Below are positions 33,201 through 42,387 of a stretch of 48,400 bases of DNA, in pieces. The notes under the pieces were generated by a model. The model searched no databases and had not been told where the DNA came from. It saw only the letters and a program-made list of their open reading frames with translations. Location: positions 261,068 through 309,467 of the forward strand of contig NZ_LMSS01000001.1 of the NCBI RefSeq assembly GCF_001429605.1, given 5' to 3'. Numbering within the stretch: position 1 is the stretch's first letter; each line of letters opens with the position of its first letter. The position numbers and the translations under genes are program-made. This DNA comes from Phycicoccus sp. Soil802. Lineage in GTDB: Bacteria; Actinomycetota; Actinomycetes; Actinomycetales; Dermatophilaceae.

Positions 33201-35207
33201 GTGCCCAACTCTTCACGCGTCGTCAAGCGTGTGCTCGTCGGACGCGCGATGCGTAGTGACCGGCTGGGCGACACGCTCCTGCCGAAGCGGCTCGCCCTCC
33301 CGATCTTCGCCAGCGACGCCCTGTCCTCGGTGGCCTATGCACCGGACGAGATCTTCCTGACGCTCGGCCTGGCGGGTGGCTTCCTCGCCCTGACCCACTC
33401 GTGGGAGATCGGGCTGTGCGTCGTCGGCGTCATGCTCGTCGTGGTCGCGTCGTACCGGCAGAACGTGCATGCCTACCCCTCCGGCGGTGGTGACTACGAG
33501 GTCGCGACCACCAACCTCGGGCCCAAGGCCGGTCTCACCGTCGCTGCCTCGCTGCTCGTCGACTACGTGCTCACCGTGGCGGTGTCGATCTCCTCGGGTG
33601 TCCAGAACGCCGCGGCCGCCCTGCCGTTCATCCGCGGCCACGAGGTGATCGTCGCCGTCGGCCTGGTCGCGCTGCTCACCGCGATGAACCTGCGCGGGGT
33701 GCGCGAGTCGGGCAAGGCCTTCGCGCTGCCGGTCTACCTCTTCATGGCGAGCGTCATCGGCATGGGCATCGTCGGGCTGGTCCGCGAGCTCACGGGGTCG
33801 CTGCCCCAGGCGGAGAGCGCCGCGTTGACGCTGGCCCCGGAGAAGGGCTTCGAGTCGCTCGGCAGCTTCGCGATGATGTTCCTGCTCCTGCGCGCCTTCT
33901 CTTCGGGCTGTGCCGCGCTGACCGGCGTCGAGGCCATCTCGAACGGCGTCCCTGCCTTCCAGAAGCCCAAGAGCAAGAACGCCGCGACCACCCTCCTGCT
34001 GATGGGCGTCATCGCCATCACGATGCTCATGTCGATGCTGACCCTGGCCAAGTGGACCGGCATCAAGTACGCCGAGGACCCGGGCACCCAGCTGCTCCGC
34101 GACGGCAAGCCGGTCGGCGACACCTACGTCCAGGACACGATCATGGGGCAGGTGGCCAAGGCGGTCTTCTCCGGCTTCCACCCCGGGGTCGTGCTGGTCT
34201 CGATCGTCGCGGGGCTCATCCTCATCCTGGCGGCCAACACCGCGTTCAACGGGTTCCCGGTGCTGGCCTCCATCCTCGCCAAGGACGGCTACCTGCCGCG
34301 CCAGCTGCACACCCGCGGCGACCGACTCGCGTTCTCCAACGGCATCCTCATCCTCGCCGGCGCGGCGGCCCTGCTCATCGTCATCTACGACGCCGAGGTC
34401 ACCAAGCTGATCCAGCTCTACATCGTGGGCGTCTTCGTGTCGTTCACGTTGAGCCAGACCGGCATGATCCGGCACTGGAACCGGCACCTGCGGCTCGAGC
34501 GGGACGGGGCCGTGCGGCGCCGGATGATGCGCAGCCGCATCATCAACGCCGTCGGCGCGACGATGTCCGGCACGGTCCTGGTCGTGGTGCTGCTGACCAA
34601 GTTCATCCACGGGGCCGGCTACGCCATCGCGGCGATGATCGTCATCTTCTTCATCATGGTGCGTATCCACCGGCACTACGATCGGGTCCGGGCCGAGCTG
34701 CGGATCAGCGACGACGACCTGGATGCCCAGATGCTCCCGAGCCGGGTGCACGCGATCGTCCTCGTGTCCAAGATCCACAAGCCGACCCTGCGCGCCCTCG
34801 CGTACGCGCGGGCCACCCGCCCGTCCAAGCTCGAGGCGATCACGGTCAACGTCGAGCCCGACGAGACCAAGGCGCTGCAGGACGAGTGGGACCGACGCGA
34901 CATCCCCGTGCCGCTCAAGGCCCTCGACTCGCCCTACCGCGAGATCACCCGCCCAGTCGTCGAGTACGTCAAGTCGCTGCGCTCCGGCCACCCCCGCGAC
35001 GTCGTGGTGGTCTACATCCCGGAGTACGTGCTGGGCAAGTGGTACGAGCAGGTCCTGCACAACCAGAGCGCCCTGCGCCTCAAGGGCCGGCTGCTCTTCA
35101 CGCCGGGCGTGATGGTGGCCAGCGTGCCGTGGCAGCTGGCCTCGTCGGAGGGCCAGGAGGAGCGGTTCGACGGCCCCACGGCGGGCTCCGTCCGCCTCGG
35201 GCAGTGA
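33201..35207 (+). CDS. KimA-like APC superfamily potassium transporter
   Basis: A 668-residue protein with 12 expected membrane helices and a cytoplasmic C-terminal domain of about 180 residues. The sequence follows Bacillus KimA closely, as far as I can recall it: SDALSSVAY at residues 38-46 (Asp39 and Tyr46 match residues implicated in K+ binding), HAYPSGGGDY, SLLVDYVLTVAVSISSG, AFSSGCAALTGVEAISN, RGDRLAFSNGI and, in the C-terminal domain, HNQSALRLKGRLLF. In databases such proteins are often listed only as APC amino acid permeases (M. tuberculosis Rv2690c is the syntenic one). Its divergent pairing with ceoB/ceoC supports potassium transport. The last base pair of its stop overlaps the next start (GTGA). 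Confidence 0.82.
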   Translation: MPNSSRVVKRVLVGRAMRSDRLGDTLLPKRLALPIFASDALSSVAYAPDEIFLTLGLAGGFLALTHSWEIGLCVVGVMLVVVASYRQNVHAYPSGGGDYEVATTNLGPKAGLTVAASLLVDYVLTVAVSISSGVQNAAAALPFIRGHEVIVAVGLVALLTAMNLRGVRESGKAFALPVYLFMASVIGMGIVGLVRELTGSLPQAESAALTLAPEKGFESLGSFAMMFLLLRAFSSGCAALTGVEAISNGVPAFQKPKSKNAATTLLLMGVIAITMLMSMLTLAKWTGIKYAEDPGTQLLRDGKPVGDTYVQDTIMGQVAKAVFSGFHPGVVLVSIVAGLILILAANTAFNGFPVLASILAKDGYLPRQLHTRGDRLAFSNGILILAGAAALLIVIYDAEVTKLIQLYIVGVFVSFTLSQTGMIRHWNRHLRLERDGAVRRRMMRSRIINAVGATMSGTVLVVVLLTKFIHGAGYAIAAMIVIFFIMVRIHRHYDRVRAELRISDDDLDAQMLPSRVHAIVLVSKIHKPTLRALAYARATRPSKLEAITVNVEPDETKALQDEWDRRDIPVPLKALDSPYREITRPVVEYVKSLRSGHPRDVVVVYIPEYVLGKWYEQVLHNQSALRLKGRLLFTPGVMVASVPWQLASSEGQEERFDGPTAGSVRLGQ

Positions 35208-36502
35208 CCACCGCCCCGCCCCCTGGAGCTGCGCTCGCCGTCGGCGACGTGGTGACCCTCGACATCGGCGCGGTGGCGCACGGCGGGTTCTGCGTCGCGC
35301 GGCACGAGGGCCGGGTCGTCTTCGTCCGCCACGCGCTGCCGGGCGAGCGCGTCAACGCCCAGGTCACCGAGGCCCGCGGGGGCCAGCGGTTCGTCCGGGC
35401 CGACTGCGTGGAGGTGCTCGACGCCAGTCCGCACCGCGTCACCCCGCCGTGCCGGTATGCCGCCCCCGGGCTCTGCGGTGGGTGCGACTTCCAGCACGCC
35501 ACGCTCAGCTACCAGCGAGAGCTCAAGACGTCGGTCGTCCGTGAGCAGTTCGCCCGGTTGGCCAAGCAGGACGTCGAGGTCGTCGTCGAGGCGCTCCCCG
35601 GCGACCACGAGGGCCTGGGCTGGCGCACCCGGGTGGAGTTCGCGGTCGATGACTCCGGTCGGGCCGGGCTGCGGGGGAGTCGCTCGCACGACATCGTGCC
35701 CGTCGACACCTGCCTGATCGCCGACCCGCGCATCCTCGCCACCGGCGTCCTGACGCACGACTGGTCAGGCGAGTCGGCCGTGGACGTGGCGGCACCGTCG
35801 GAGGGCGAGGCCGTCGTGGTCGCTCTCCCCACCGATGAGACGGACCCTCCCGCCGTCACCGAACACGTGGTGGGACAGACCTTCTCGGGCCGGTTCGAGG
35901 TGTCCGCCCGCGGCTTCTGGCAGGTGCACCCCGGCGCGGCCGCAACCTTCGTCGACACGGTCACCGGCCTGCTCGAGCCGCGCGCGGGCGAGACCGCCCT
36001 CGACCTGTATGCCGGCGTCGGCCTCTTCGCCGCAGCCCTGGCCCAGCGGGTGGGCGAGTCGGGGAAGGTCGTCGCGGTGGAGTCGGACGCGGGAGCCGTC
36101 GCGTCCGCGGCAGGCAACCTCGCGGCATACCCGTCGGTCGCGGTGGTCCGCGCCCGCGTCGACGACGCGTTCGGGGTGCCGCGGGCCAGCCGGTCGGGGC
36201 CCACCCGCAACCGTGCGCAACGGCAGCGCAAGCTGCGTCGCCACCCCCTGATCCCGCTGCGTGCCGACCTGGTGGTGCTCGACCCGCCACGGACCGGCGC
36301 CGGTCGCGACGTCACTGCGCAGGTGGCCGCCCTGGAGCCGCGGGCGATCGCCTACGTCGCCTGCGACCCCTCGGCGCTGGCCCGGGACTCGGCCTTCCTG
36401 GCCGCGGCCGGCTACGAGCTGGGGGAGCTGCGCGCCTTCGACGCGTTCCCGATGACCCACCACGTCGAGTGCATCGCGCTGTTCACGAGGACCACGACGT
36501 GA
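35204..36502 (+). CDS. TRAM-domain RNA (uracil-5)-methyltransferase, TrmA/RlmD family
   Basis: A 432-residue SAM-dependent RNA methyltransferase. The N-terminal TRAM domain is GDVVTLDIGAVAHGGFCVARHEGRVVFV in two strands. CRYAAPGLCGGCDFQH with a later DTCLIAD gives the four Cys of the [4Fe-4S] cluster. The SAM site is ALDLYAGVGLFAAAL, and the active site motifs are VVLDPPRTGAG and YVACDPSALARD. A basic insertion of about 25 residues (SGPTRNRAQRQRKLRRHP in part) precedes the DPPR motif. Target RNA is unknown. The start overlaps the transporter stop, so the two are coupled. Confidence 0.9.
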   Translation: MTTAPPPGAALAVGDVVTLDIGAVAHGGFCVARHEGRVVFVRHALPGERVNAQVTEARGGQRFVRADCVEVLDASPHRVTPPCRYAAPGLCGGCDFQHATLSYQRELKTSVVREQFARLAKQDVEVVVEALPGDHEGLGWRTRVEFAVDDSGRAGLRGSRSHDIVPVDTCLIADPRILATGVLTHDWSGESAVDVAAPSEGEAVVVALPTDETDPPAVTEHVVGQTFSGRFEVSARGFWQVHPGAAATFVDTVTGLLEPRAGETALDLYAGVGLFAAALAQRVGESGKVVAVESDAGAVASAAGNLAAYPSVAVVRARVDDAFGVPRASRSGPTRNRAQRQRKLRRHPLIPLRADLVVLDPPRTGAGRDVTAQVAALEPRAIAYVACDPSALARDSAFLAAAGYELGELRAFDAFPMTHHVECIALFTRTTT

Positions 36503-36698
36503 CCGGTGGGGCTGCTGCCGCGGGTGCCGCGGGTGCTCCCCACTTTCGCTGCGCGCGGCCTTGGAGCAGGATCAGGCACAAGGCCTGACCAACGTGATAT
36601 CTTGACGTCAAGATAAATCGAACGAGCACGAGCACCCGCATCGAGCGACACGACGGTGCATCCCAGAGCATCGATTCCGAGCATCGAAGGAGCAGGCA
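36503..36698 (+). promoter_or_regulatory. aconitase control region
   Basis: A 196-base gap. It holds an inverted repeat GGCCTTG/CAAGGCC (36557-36563 and 36579-36585), the perfect palindrome TATCTTGACGTCAAGATA (36598-36615) and an AAGGAG ribosome binding site shortly before the GTG at 36699. The transcript leader would be up to about 80 bases. Confidence 0.55.
36598..36615. promoter_or_regulatory. 18-bp perfect palindrome upstream of acn, probable operator
   Basis: TATCTTGACGTCAAGATA reads identically on both strands. It lies 83 bases before the aconitase start. It contains a TTGACG that could serve as -35 and a TATCTT that could serve as -10, so a bound dimer would block the promoter. I do not know the cognate regulator with certainty; it does not look like the known AcnR site. 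Confidence 0.65.
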
Positions 36699-39506
<2,808 letters not shown>

Positions 39507-39528
39507 GCTCCGCCGCCCCGCACCAACG

Positions 39529-39571
39529 CTGAGGGGTATGCCGCGTGGTCACCACGCGGCATACCCCTCAG
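39529..39571. terminator. very long perfect hairpin downstream of acn
   Basis: Arms of 21 bases (39529-39549 and 39551-39571) are exact complements around one central base; the real loop would be three to five bases. The arms contain GAGGGGTATGCCGCGTGG. It lies 22 bases after the acn stop and also covers the stop codon of a convergent gene remnant, so it can end transcription from both sides. Confidence 0.8.
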
Positions 39572-39654
39572 TCGTGCGCCTGGTCGGACTCGGGTCCGGC
39601 TGGCTCCCAGAGCTGGATCGGCGGAATGCCACCGATGCCGGTCACGCGCTCCAT
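39568..39654 (-). pseudogene. remnant of a VOC (glyoxalase-like) gene
   Basis: A 28-codon frame reads MERVTGIGGI and then PPIQLWEPAGPESDQAHD. The first part looks like the opening of VOC family proteins (MERVTGIGG followed by FFxA), and PIQLWEPAG looks like their last strand (GNxIxLWEP). The middle of about 100 residues is missing in frame. A -10 box TACGAT lies six bases before the ATG, so the remnant may still be transcribed. It could instead be a genuine micro-gene. Confidence 0.5.
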
Positions 39655-39660
39655 GGGCCG

Positions 39661-39687
39661 ATCGTAGGCGACGCGGGTGGCTAGCCT
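39661..39687. promoter_or_regulatory. two divergent -10 boxes for leaderless messages
   Basis: TACGAT on the minus strand (39661-39666) lies six bases before the ATG of the VOC remnant. TAGCCT on the plus strand (39682-39687) lies seven bases before the ATG of the DinB-like gene. The boxes are only 15 bases apart. Confidence 0.45.
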
Positions 39688-39694
39688 TCGACCC

Positions 39695-40144
39695 ATGACC
39701 ACCGAGGTGGAGCAGCTCGTGGCGGCACTCGAAGGGCTCCGGGCCGGCGTGCTGAAGAAGCTCACCGGGCTGAGTGAGGAGGACGCCCGGCGGAGCACCG
39801 TGGCGTCGGGCACCAACCTGGCCGGCCTCGTGCAGCACCTGACCTTCGCGGAGTCGAAGTGGTTCGAGGGTGTCGTCGCGGGAGGCAAGGCGGGCAGGGG
39901 CGCCCGCTCCATGGTGGTGGACCCCGCCGTCTCGCTGCGCGGGCTGCGGGCCGACTACCGAGCGGCGTGCGACGCCAGCAACGCGATCGTCGCCGCGGCC
40001 GGTGACGGTGACTCGCTCGTCGACCTGAACGGGCGGACGGTCACCCTCCGGTCCGTCCTCGTCGGCATGATCGAGGAGACCGCACGGCACCTCGGACACG
40101 CGGACATCATCCGCGAGGAGATCGACGGCCGGACCGGTCGCTGA
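39695..40144 (+). CDS. DinB-like (DUF664) metal-binding protein
   Basis: A 149-residue four-helix-bundle protein of the DinB/DUF664 superfamily (not the polymerase). The candidate metal-binding His residues are in LVQHLTFAESKWF and ETARHLGHADIIREEIDG. Members include mycothiol- and bacillithiol-dependent enzymes. The end motif is shared with the second family member at 45907-46488. The message is predicted to be leaderless. The substrate is unknown. Confidence 0.85.
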   Translation: MTTEVEQLVAALEGLRAGVLKKLTGLSEEDARRSTVASGTNLAGLVQHLTFAESKWFEGVVAGGKAGRGARSMVVDPAVSLRGLRADYRAACDASNAIVAAAGDGDSLVDLNGRTVTLRSVLVGMIEETARHLGHADIIREEIDGRTGR

Positions 40145-40182
40145 GGCCTCGGGGTTGGTGCCGGCCGCCGGCCGGTCCCGGC

Positions 40183-40593
40183 CTAGCTGCCCTGCTGGAG
40201 GACCCGGATGTGGTTGCCGAACGGGTCGCGCACGCCGAGGTCGGTGCCGTAGAAGTGCTCGGTGGGCTCCTGGGTGAAGTCGGTGACGCCCTTCGCCGTG
40301 AGGTCGTCGTAGAGGGCGCGGGCGTCGTCGGTGATGAACACGAGGCCGCCCAGCGCGCCCTTGGTGACGAGCTCGCGGATCTGCTGGGCCGTCGCCTCGT
40401 CGTGCAGCGGCGCGCCCGGCTGTTCGAGCGAGATCTCGGTCGACGGGTCGCCCGGGACCCGGACGGTGAGCCAGCGGTAGTCGCCCTGCCTGACGTCGTT
40501 GCTCTTCTCGAGCCCGAGCTTGCCGACGTAGAAGTCGAGCGCCTCCTCCTTGTCGAGGACGTAGACGGTGGCGACGTTGAGCCTGGTGATCAT
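40183..40593 (-). CDS. VOC family (glyoxalase/bleomycin resistance-like) protein
   Basis: A 136-residue protein of two beta-alpha-beta-beta-beta modules. MITRLNVATVYVLDKEEALDFYVGKLGLE opens the first module, and YDDLTAKGVTDFTQEPTEHFYGTDLGVRDPFGNHIRVLQ closes the second. The reaction is unknown. A -10 box TAGCAT lies about 38 bases upstream with a GGAG-containing leader, a conventional arrangement. Confidence 0.87.
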   Translation of the reverse strand: MITRLNVATVYVLDKEEALDFYVGKLGLEKSNDVRQGDYRWLTVRVPGDPSTEISLEQPGAPLHDEATAQQIRELVTKGALGGLVFITDDARALYDDLTAKGVTDFTQEPTEHFYGTDLGVRDPFGNHIRVLQQGS

Positions 40594-40744
40594 GGCGCGC
40601 TCCTGCGAAGAAGGTCGGGATGGGCTGCCCCAATGCTAGGAACGCGGTGTGGTCTGGGCTTCTCGATTCCTGACGGATCCGTCGGCGCGCGGCCGCGGCG
40701 TGGGTCGCAGTCAGGCCCTGGGAGCCCCTCGGGCGCCGTGGTGG
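40594..40744. other. intergenic region between the VOC and DUF222 genes
   Basis: It holds the minus-strand promoter of the VOC gene (TAGCAT, near 40634-40639) and the palindrome GACGGATCCGTC (40672-40683). Nothing else was recognised. Confidence 0.4.
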
Positions 40745-42205
40745 TCATGGTCGGTCCGGGTCTGGCCAACGCGGGATGGTGCCGGCTCGGCGGAGGGCCT
40801 CGAGGCGGTCGTCATAGCCGCCCGGGACCAGGTCCCACTGGACGGTCGGACCGTGCCGAGTGCTGATGACCGCGCCGGCATAGCGGTGGCGGTGGACGAC
40901 GGTGTGGTGGGCGCGGCAGAGCAGGGCGGCGTTGGTCAGGTCGGTGGGTCCGCCATCAGCCCAGTGGACGAGGTGGTGGGCGTCGGCCCATTGCGGGGGT
41001 TTGGTGCAGCCGGGGAAGGTGCAGCTGTGGTCGCGCAGCCAGAGATGTCGGGTCTGGGCCGGGGTGAAGAGCCGGATGGTCTGGCCTTGGTCGAGGATCT
41101 CGCCCGGTGAGCCGAGGACGGCGGGGATGAGGTCGGCGTCGCAGGCGAGGCGGCGGATGGTGTCGGTGGTGAGCAGGTCGCCGGCGAGGGTGCGGCCGGC
41201 GCCTCGGACCTGACGGGTGAGGGTAGTCAGGTCGGTGGTGACGACGACCTGGGTCTTGGCCTGCCGGGGGAGGCCGTCGGGCGCGGTGGCGGCGCGCGTG
41301 ACGAGCTCGAGGACGGCATCGGCGCGGCGGGCCGCCGGGGTGCGTGGGTCGGGTTCGCCGGTCTCGGCGTCGGGTGAAGGCTTCGCGAGGGCGTCGACCG
41401 CCGTGTCGAGGATGGCGGCACCTTCGTCGTCCAGAAGCAGGGTGTAGCGGGACAACCCGAGAGGACCGGGGCCCTTGACCAGCGAGCGGTGCGCTCGGCG
41501 GATGTCGGCGTCGTGCTCGACGACCTGCTCTGGGCGCAGCTGGTCCGCGGCATGGCGAAGGGCTGTCGCGAGGCCGCGCTCGGACAGGGCGCTGTGTCCG
41601 CGCGCGGCCCGCAGAGCGATGGTGGTGAGCTCGGCGAGGTGGTCGGGGTCGGCCAGCCCACGCACTGACCGGTGGAACCGGACGATCTGGGCCGCTTTCC
41701 CGAGCTCCAGCCCACCCGTCCCGATGTCCGCCGTGTCGTCCTCGTCTGGGGCGGCGCCGTCCGCACGAACCGCCGTATCCGCACCGTCGTCGCCGCGCTC
41801 GCTGTCGCAGTTGGCCGCCTCGGTGACGGCGTCAACGACGTCACTGAGGCGCGTGTCGCCCGCTGCCGCGTCGGCGGCCGCGGTGGCGACGGTGTCGAGG
41901 TCGGTCAGGGTCCGGGTCGGCAGCTGTGGCGCCTGCGCCCTGCTCCAGTCGACCGGCCCCCACCCGTCACCTGAGCCCAGTCCGCGTCTCTTGGCCTCGG
42001 CCAGCACTTCGACCAGGTGCGCGTCGACGCTGCCCCGCAGCCTGCCGAGCAGGGCGAACGCCTGCGTGACCTCGGCGTCGCTCAGAGCCCACAGCCGCCC
42101 GGGTTGGGCGCCGGCCAGAGTGTCGAGAGCCGTGTCGACCGCACCGAGGACGGGCCGGTCGGCAGGGAGGTCCCGCCGCCAGCTGTTGTCCGGTGCGATC
42201 GCCAT
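40745..42205 (-). CDS. DUF222 domain protein with C-terminal HNH endonuclease motif (REP13E12-like)
   Basis: A 486-residue protein. The helical DUF222 part spans about residues 30-330. The C-terminal HNH motif is CTFPGCTKPPQWADAHHLVHW followed by ADGGPTDLTNAALLCRAHH, with zinc cysteines and the catalytic His pair intact. The family (13E12 repeats in M. tuberculosis) is often multicopy in actinobacterial genomes; its function is unclear. A near-perfect promoter with TTGCAC, 16 bases and TAGGTT lies six bases before the ATG. Confidence 0.88.
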   Translation of the reverse strand: MAIAPDNSWRRDLPADRPVLGAVDTALDTLAGAQPGRLWALSDAEVTQAFALLGRLRGSVDAHLVEVLAEAKRRGLGSGDGWGPVDWSRAQAPQLPTRTLTDLDTVATAAADAAAGDTRLSDVVDAVTEAANCDSERGDDGADTAVRADGAAPDEDDTADIGTGGLELGKAAQIVRFHRSVRGLADPDHLAELTTIALRAARGHSALSERGLATALRHAADQLRPEQVVEHDADIRRAHRSLVKGPGPLGLSRYTLLLDDEGAAILDTAVDALAKPSPDAETGEPDPRTPAARRADAVLELVTRAATAPDGLPRQAKTQVVVTTDLTTLTRQVRGAGRTLAGDLLTTDTIRRLACDADLIPAVLGSPGEILDQGQTIRLFTPAQTRHLWLRDHSCTFPGCTKPPQWADAHHLVHWADGGPTDLTNAALLCRAHHTVVHRHRYAGAVISTRHGPTVQWDLVPGGYDDRLEALRRAGTIPRWPDPDRP

Positions 42206-42211
42206 GGGTCA

Positions 42212-42239
42212 AACCTAGGACGTGGCACCGACAGTGCAA
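42212..42239 (-). promoter_or_regulatory. leaderless promoter of the DUF222-HNH gene
   Basis: On the minus strand TTGCAC (-35, 42239-42234), a 16-base spacer and TAGGTT (-10, 42217-42212) precede the ATG by six bases. This is the best-defined promoter in the window. Confidence 0.65.
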
Positions 42240-42342
42240 CCCAACCGTCCGACGGCGAATCAGGTTGCTGTGCATAACTTTTCGACCATCGTGCTGGTGT
42301 GGACAGGCGACGCAGATACGGCGCCCACAAGACTCCTACCGA

Positions 42343-42369
42343 CTCGTGGAGGCGAGGCACTCGCACGAG
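42343..42369 (-). terminator. hairpin downstream of the MoxR/VWA operon
   Basis: Outer arms CTCGT/ACGAG and inner arms GCGAG/CTCGC with a three-base loop form a stem with one bulge, 19 bases after the stop of the VWA gene. Confidence 0.45.
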
Positions 42370-42387
42370 CCGGCCACGCGGCATACC

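Noticed and set aside
40672-40683. Palindrome GACGGATCCGTC as an operator
   Set aside because: A 12-bp G+C-rich palindrome of this kind is expected by chance at times, and it lies farther upstream than the VOC gene promoter. Only noted.
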